In this document: piece by piece, positions 62,139 through 64,000 of the stretch
Position numbering within the stretch: position 1 is the stretch's first letter
Layout: each line of letters starts with the position of its first letter
From: Caldilineaceae bacterium
GTDB lineage: Bacteria; Chloroflexota; Anaerolineae; Caldilineales; Caldilineaceae
NCBI GenBank assembly: GCA_022842065.1
Contig: JALHQH010000018.1
Coordinates: forward strand, 35,682-99,681
Reading direction: 5' to 3'
DNA length: 64,000 nucleotides
The notes under the pieces: model-generated
Told to the model about the DNA's origin: nothing
Databases searched by the model: none
What the model saw: only the letters and a program-made list of their open reading frames with translations
Program-made: the position numbers and the translations under genes

Positions 62139-63848
62139 ATGTCTAGGAAAGAACGATTAGCGACAAGTAACCCCCTTTTAGAACGGCAATATTGGTTATC
62201 ACGGCGCGCATTCTTGCGCACAATGGCCCTGGCCGGCAGCGCCACCGCCGTGGCCGCCATCCTACCTGGCTGCGCAGCACCAGCAGCCACCGAGACGACG
62301 GAGAGCAGTGCTGCGCCGGCAGCAGCAAGTGACGGGCCGAAGGTCGGCGGCGTCTACCGGCTCACCGGGGTTGGGGATATTCGCTCGCTGGACCCGCCGG
62401 CGGCAGAGAGCAGCGAAGATTGGTGGAGCGCGGGCATGGTGCTCTACAATCAGCTCTATTTTTATGACAAGGATGGCAACTTCTATGCCGACCTGGCCGC
62501 TGATCTGCCGACCATTAGCGAGGATGGTTTGGTCTACACCATTCCCCTGCGCCAGGGGGTGAAGTTTCACAATGGGCGCGAATTGGTGGCGGATGATGTC
62601 AAGTTCACCCTGGAACGCCAACTGTGGCCCGAAGTCTACAGTTGGGGCAAAAGCTACATGGAAAATATGGTTGGCTATGATGAAGTCATCGCCGGCACCA
62701 GCCAGGATCTTTCCGGCACCAAAGTCATCGATGATTACACGCTGGAAGTGACCCTGAAGAAACCGCAAGCGGTCTTTCCCGCGCTGCTCAGCATGAGCAT
62801 GAATGCAATTATTCCGAAACAAGAGACGCTAGACGCTGGGGCGGAGTGGGGCTCAACCGTCGTGATCGGCACGGGGCCTTTTAAGTTTGTCGAATGGGCT
62901 GCCGGTGAACGGGCGGTCTACGAGCGCAATGCTGATTACTTTAAAACACCACCGTACATCGAGCGCATTGAGTTGTACTTGAATCTTGATTCAGCCGTTC
63001 AGATGTTACGCTGGGAAAATGGCGAAGTCGAGTGGCTGGATAATATCCCCAGCGCCGAACTGCCACGGCTCTTGAACGACCCCGAATTAAAGACGCAACT
63101 ACGGATGGCGCCAGGGCTGGGCACCAATCGGCTGGTCTTTCAGCAGGATGTCAAGCCCTTTGATGATCTACGTGTTCGCCAAGCCGTGGCAATGGCGATT
63201 GATAAGGGGGCGGTCTCGCAAAAGCGCAGTGGGCTGTTGACCCCACTCGAAGGGCAGTACACGCCACCGATGCTACAATTTGACGCAGCATTCAAGAGCG
63301 ACTATCAGTTGGATCTGGAAAAAGCCAAGGCCTTAATGGCCGAAGCCGGCTATGGTGATGGGATTAGCGGGATCAAAATGTACATTGGCTCCGACGAAGA
63401 GATCGGCCAGATGCTCCAGGCCGATCTGGCCAACATTGGGATTGAGACCGAACTGCTGGTCGGCCAGTGGAAAGATTGGCGTGATGCGACACGGGCCGGC
63501 GAAGTGGGGCTCTTTATCTATGGCTGGGGGGCCAGTTTCCCCGATGCCTATGACTTCACCTCGGCCTGGTCCACCTGTGCGTCGATTGAAACCGGCTACA
63601 ACGATGGCAACTACTGTAATCAGACCATCGACGACTTGGTCACCAAGGTCGAAGCACTGCCCCTCCAGGATCCGGAACGGATTGCCGCCTACCGCGAGAT
63701 TCAAGACATCACCATCAACCAAGATGTCGCGTGGGTTGCCTTGTGGAGCGGCCAAAACGTTGCCCTCGGCCGCGCCAACGTCCATGACGATTTTATGAGC
63801 TCGATCTATGGCTGGCCCTATCTGGAGACAGCGTGGATAGAGGCGTAA
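62139..63848 (+). CDS. Peptide/nickel-type ABC transporter solute-binding lipoprotein (SBP family 5)
   Basis: The 569-residue protein has a Tat-type leader (SRRAFLRTMALAGSATAVAA) ending in the lipobox LPGC, so Cys45 is the likely lipid anchor. The SBP_bac_5 domain follows: RSLDPPAAESS, VYTIPLRQGVKFHNGREL, DDVKFTLERQL, VIGTGPFKFVEWA, AVAMAIDKGAVS, and the end KVEALPLQDPERIAAYREIQ. It should bind peptides or similar ligands for an ABC importer; no permease or ATPase gene is in the window, they may follow. AAGGAG lies six bases before the ATG. Confidence 0.95.
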   Translation: MSRKERLATSNPLLERQYWLSRRAFLRTMALAGSATAVAAILPGCAAPAATETTESSAAPAAASDGPKVGGVYRLTGVGDIRSLDPPAAESSEDWWSAGMVLYNQLYFYDKDGNFYADLAADLPTISEDGLVYTIPLRQGVKFHNGRELVADDVKFTLERQLWPEVYSWGKSYMENMVGYDEVIAGTSQDLSGTKVIDDYTLEVTLKKPQAVFPALLSMSMNAIIPKQETLDAGAEWGSTVVIGTGPFKFVEWAAGERAVYERNADYFKTPPYIERIELYLNLDSAVQMLRWENGEVEWLDNIPSAELPRLLNDPELKTQLRMAPGLGTNRLVFQQDVKPFDDLRVRQAVAMAIDKGAVSQKRSGLLTPLEGQYTPPMLQFDAAFKSDYQLDLEKAKALMAEAGYGDGISGIKMYIGSDEEIGQMLQADLANIGIETELLVGQWKDWRDATRAGEVGLFIYGWGASFPDAYDFTSAWSTCASIETGYNDGNYCNQTIDDLVTKVEALPLQDPERIAAYREIQDITINQDVAWVALWSGQNVALGRANVHDDFMSSIYGWPYLETAWIEA

Positions 63849-64000
63849 AACGTGATGCGTAAAACGTAAAACGTGATGCGTAAAACGTGATGCGTAAAAC
63901 GTGATGCGTAAAACGTGATGCGTAAAACGTGATGCGTAAAACGTGATGCGTAAAACGTGATGCGTAAAACGTGATGCGTAAAACGTGATGCGTAAAACGT
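63847..64000. repeat. 14-bp tandem repeat array running off the window
   Basis: The unit GTGATGCGTAAAAC starts at 63852, 63873 and then every 14 bases to 63985, ten copies, continuing past the edge. A 7-bp insertion (GTAAAAC) follows the first copy, showing that the unit is a pair of heptamers. It begins at the stop codon of the solute-binding protein gene. The heptamers belong to the same family as those at 14594-14654. Confidence 0.95.

Noticed and set aside
63847..64000. CRISPR array
   Set aside because: Units are 14 bp without unique spacers, so it is a simple tandem repeat.

Overview
The window looks like a chromosomal segment of a Chloroflexota bacterium, possibly from the Caldilineae/Ardenticatenia/Herpetosiphon side of the phylum. 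This is an inference from gene content: secreted proteins with Thr-Pro linkers, a subtilase with VSWNS repeats, a NACHT ATPase, TPR-CHAT, Uma2, DUF433, a Tat-lipoprotein solute-binding protein and mixed-GC intergenic repeats. No tRNA, rRNA or CRISPR array was seen.

Layout. 1-10.9 kb: a partial Lhr helicase running off the left edge, a secreted LPMO-CBM2-GH18 chitinase, TypA/BipA, and an SppA-type S49 peptidase. 10.9-14.5 kb: a NACHT ATPase with an Arg/Asp/Leu-rich repeat tail, an orphan DUF433 antitoxin-like gene and a Uma2 nuclease. 14.6-20.9 kb: a 1068-residue BNR/Asp-box propeller protein, then two clusters of small unrecognised genes. 21.9-31.9 kb: mostly housekeeping and envelope genes: purM-purN, a diguanylate cyclase, a MATE exporter, a surface protein, and an operon of UPF0104-type membrane protein, PHP phosphoesterase and PrsW. 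31.9-34.9 kb: a graveyard of mobile and rearranged DNA, with an RHS fragment, a transposase pseudogene split by a 137-bp MITE-like insertion, and an N-terminally truncated tyrosine recombinase.

35.4-49.0 kb is the most interesting block. It has a giant SdrD-B repeat surface protein, two subtilases, and a three-gene operon of ECF sigma factor, zinc-finger-type anti-sigma factor and TPR-CHAT caspase-like protease. The two minus-strand secreted proteins share a C-terminal module. All three secreted proteins, and the chitinase far to the left, end in a short tail of the form FLPL(V/I)xR or a variant. A working model (inference) is that the CHAT protease controls the sigma/anti-sigma pair, which may control the surface and protease genes.

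49-64 kb: a radC remnant, a soluble Ser/Thr kinase, ExoD, a CaCA antiporter behind a yybP-ykoY-type (Mn2+) riboswitch with an overlapping terminator, two ammonium transporters flanking a solitary secF, a DUF72 gene, an operon of an unrecognised 586-residue protein plus a SirB1-like transglutaminase-fold protein, and a peptide-type ABC solute-binding lipoprotein followed by a 14-bp tandem array at the window edge.

Across the window, many intergenic gaps hold a long, near-perfect inverted repeat (16-30 bp arms). The arm sequences differ from locus to locus and most have no T-tract. There are also short 7-8 bp tandem arrays. These repeats are a strong feature of this genome and at least one (32.7 kb) behaves like a mobile element.
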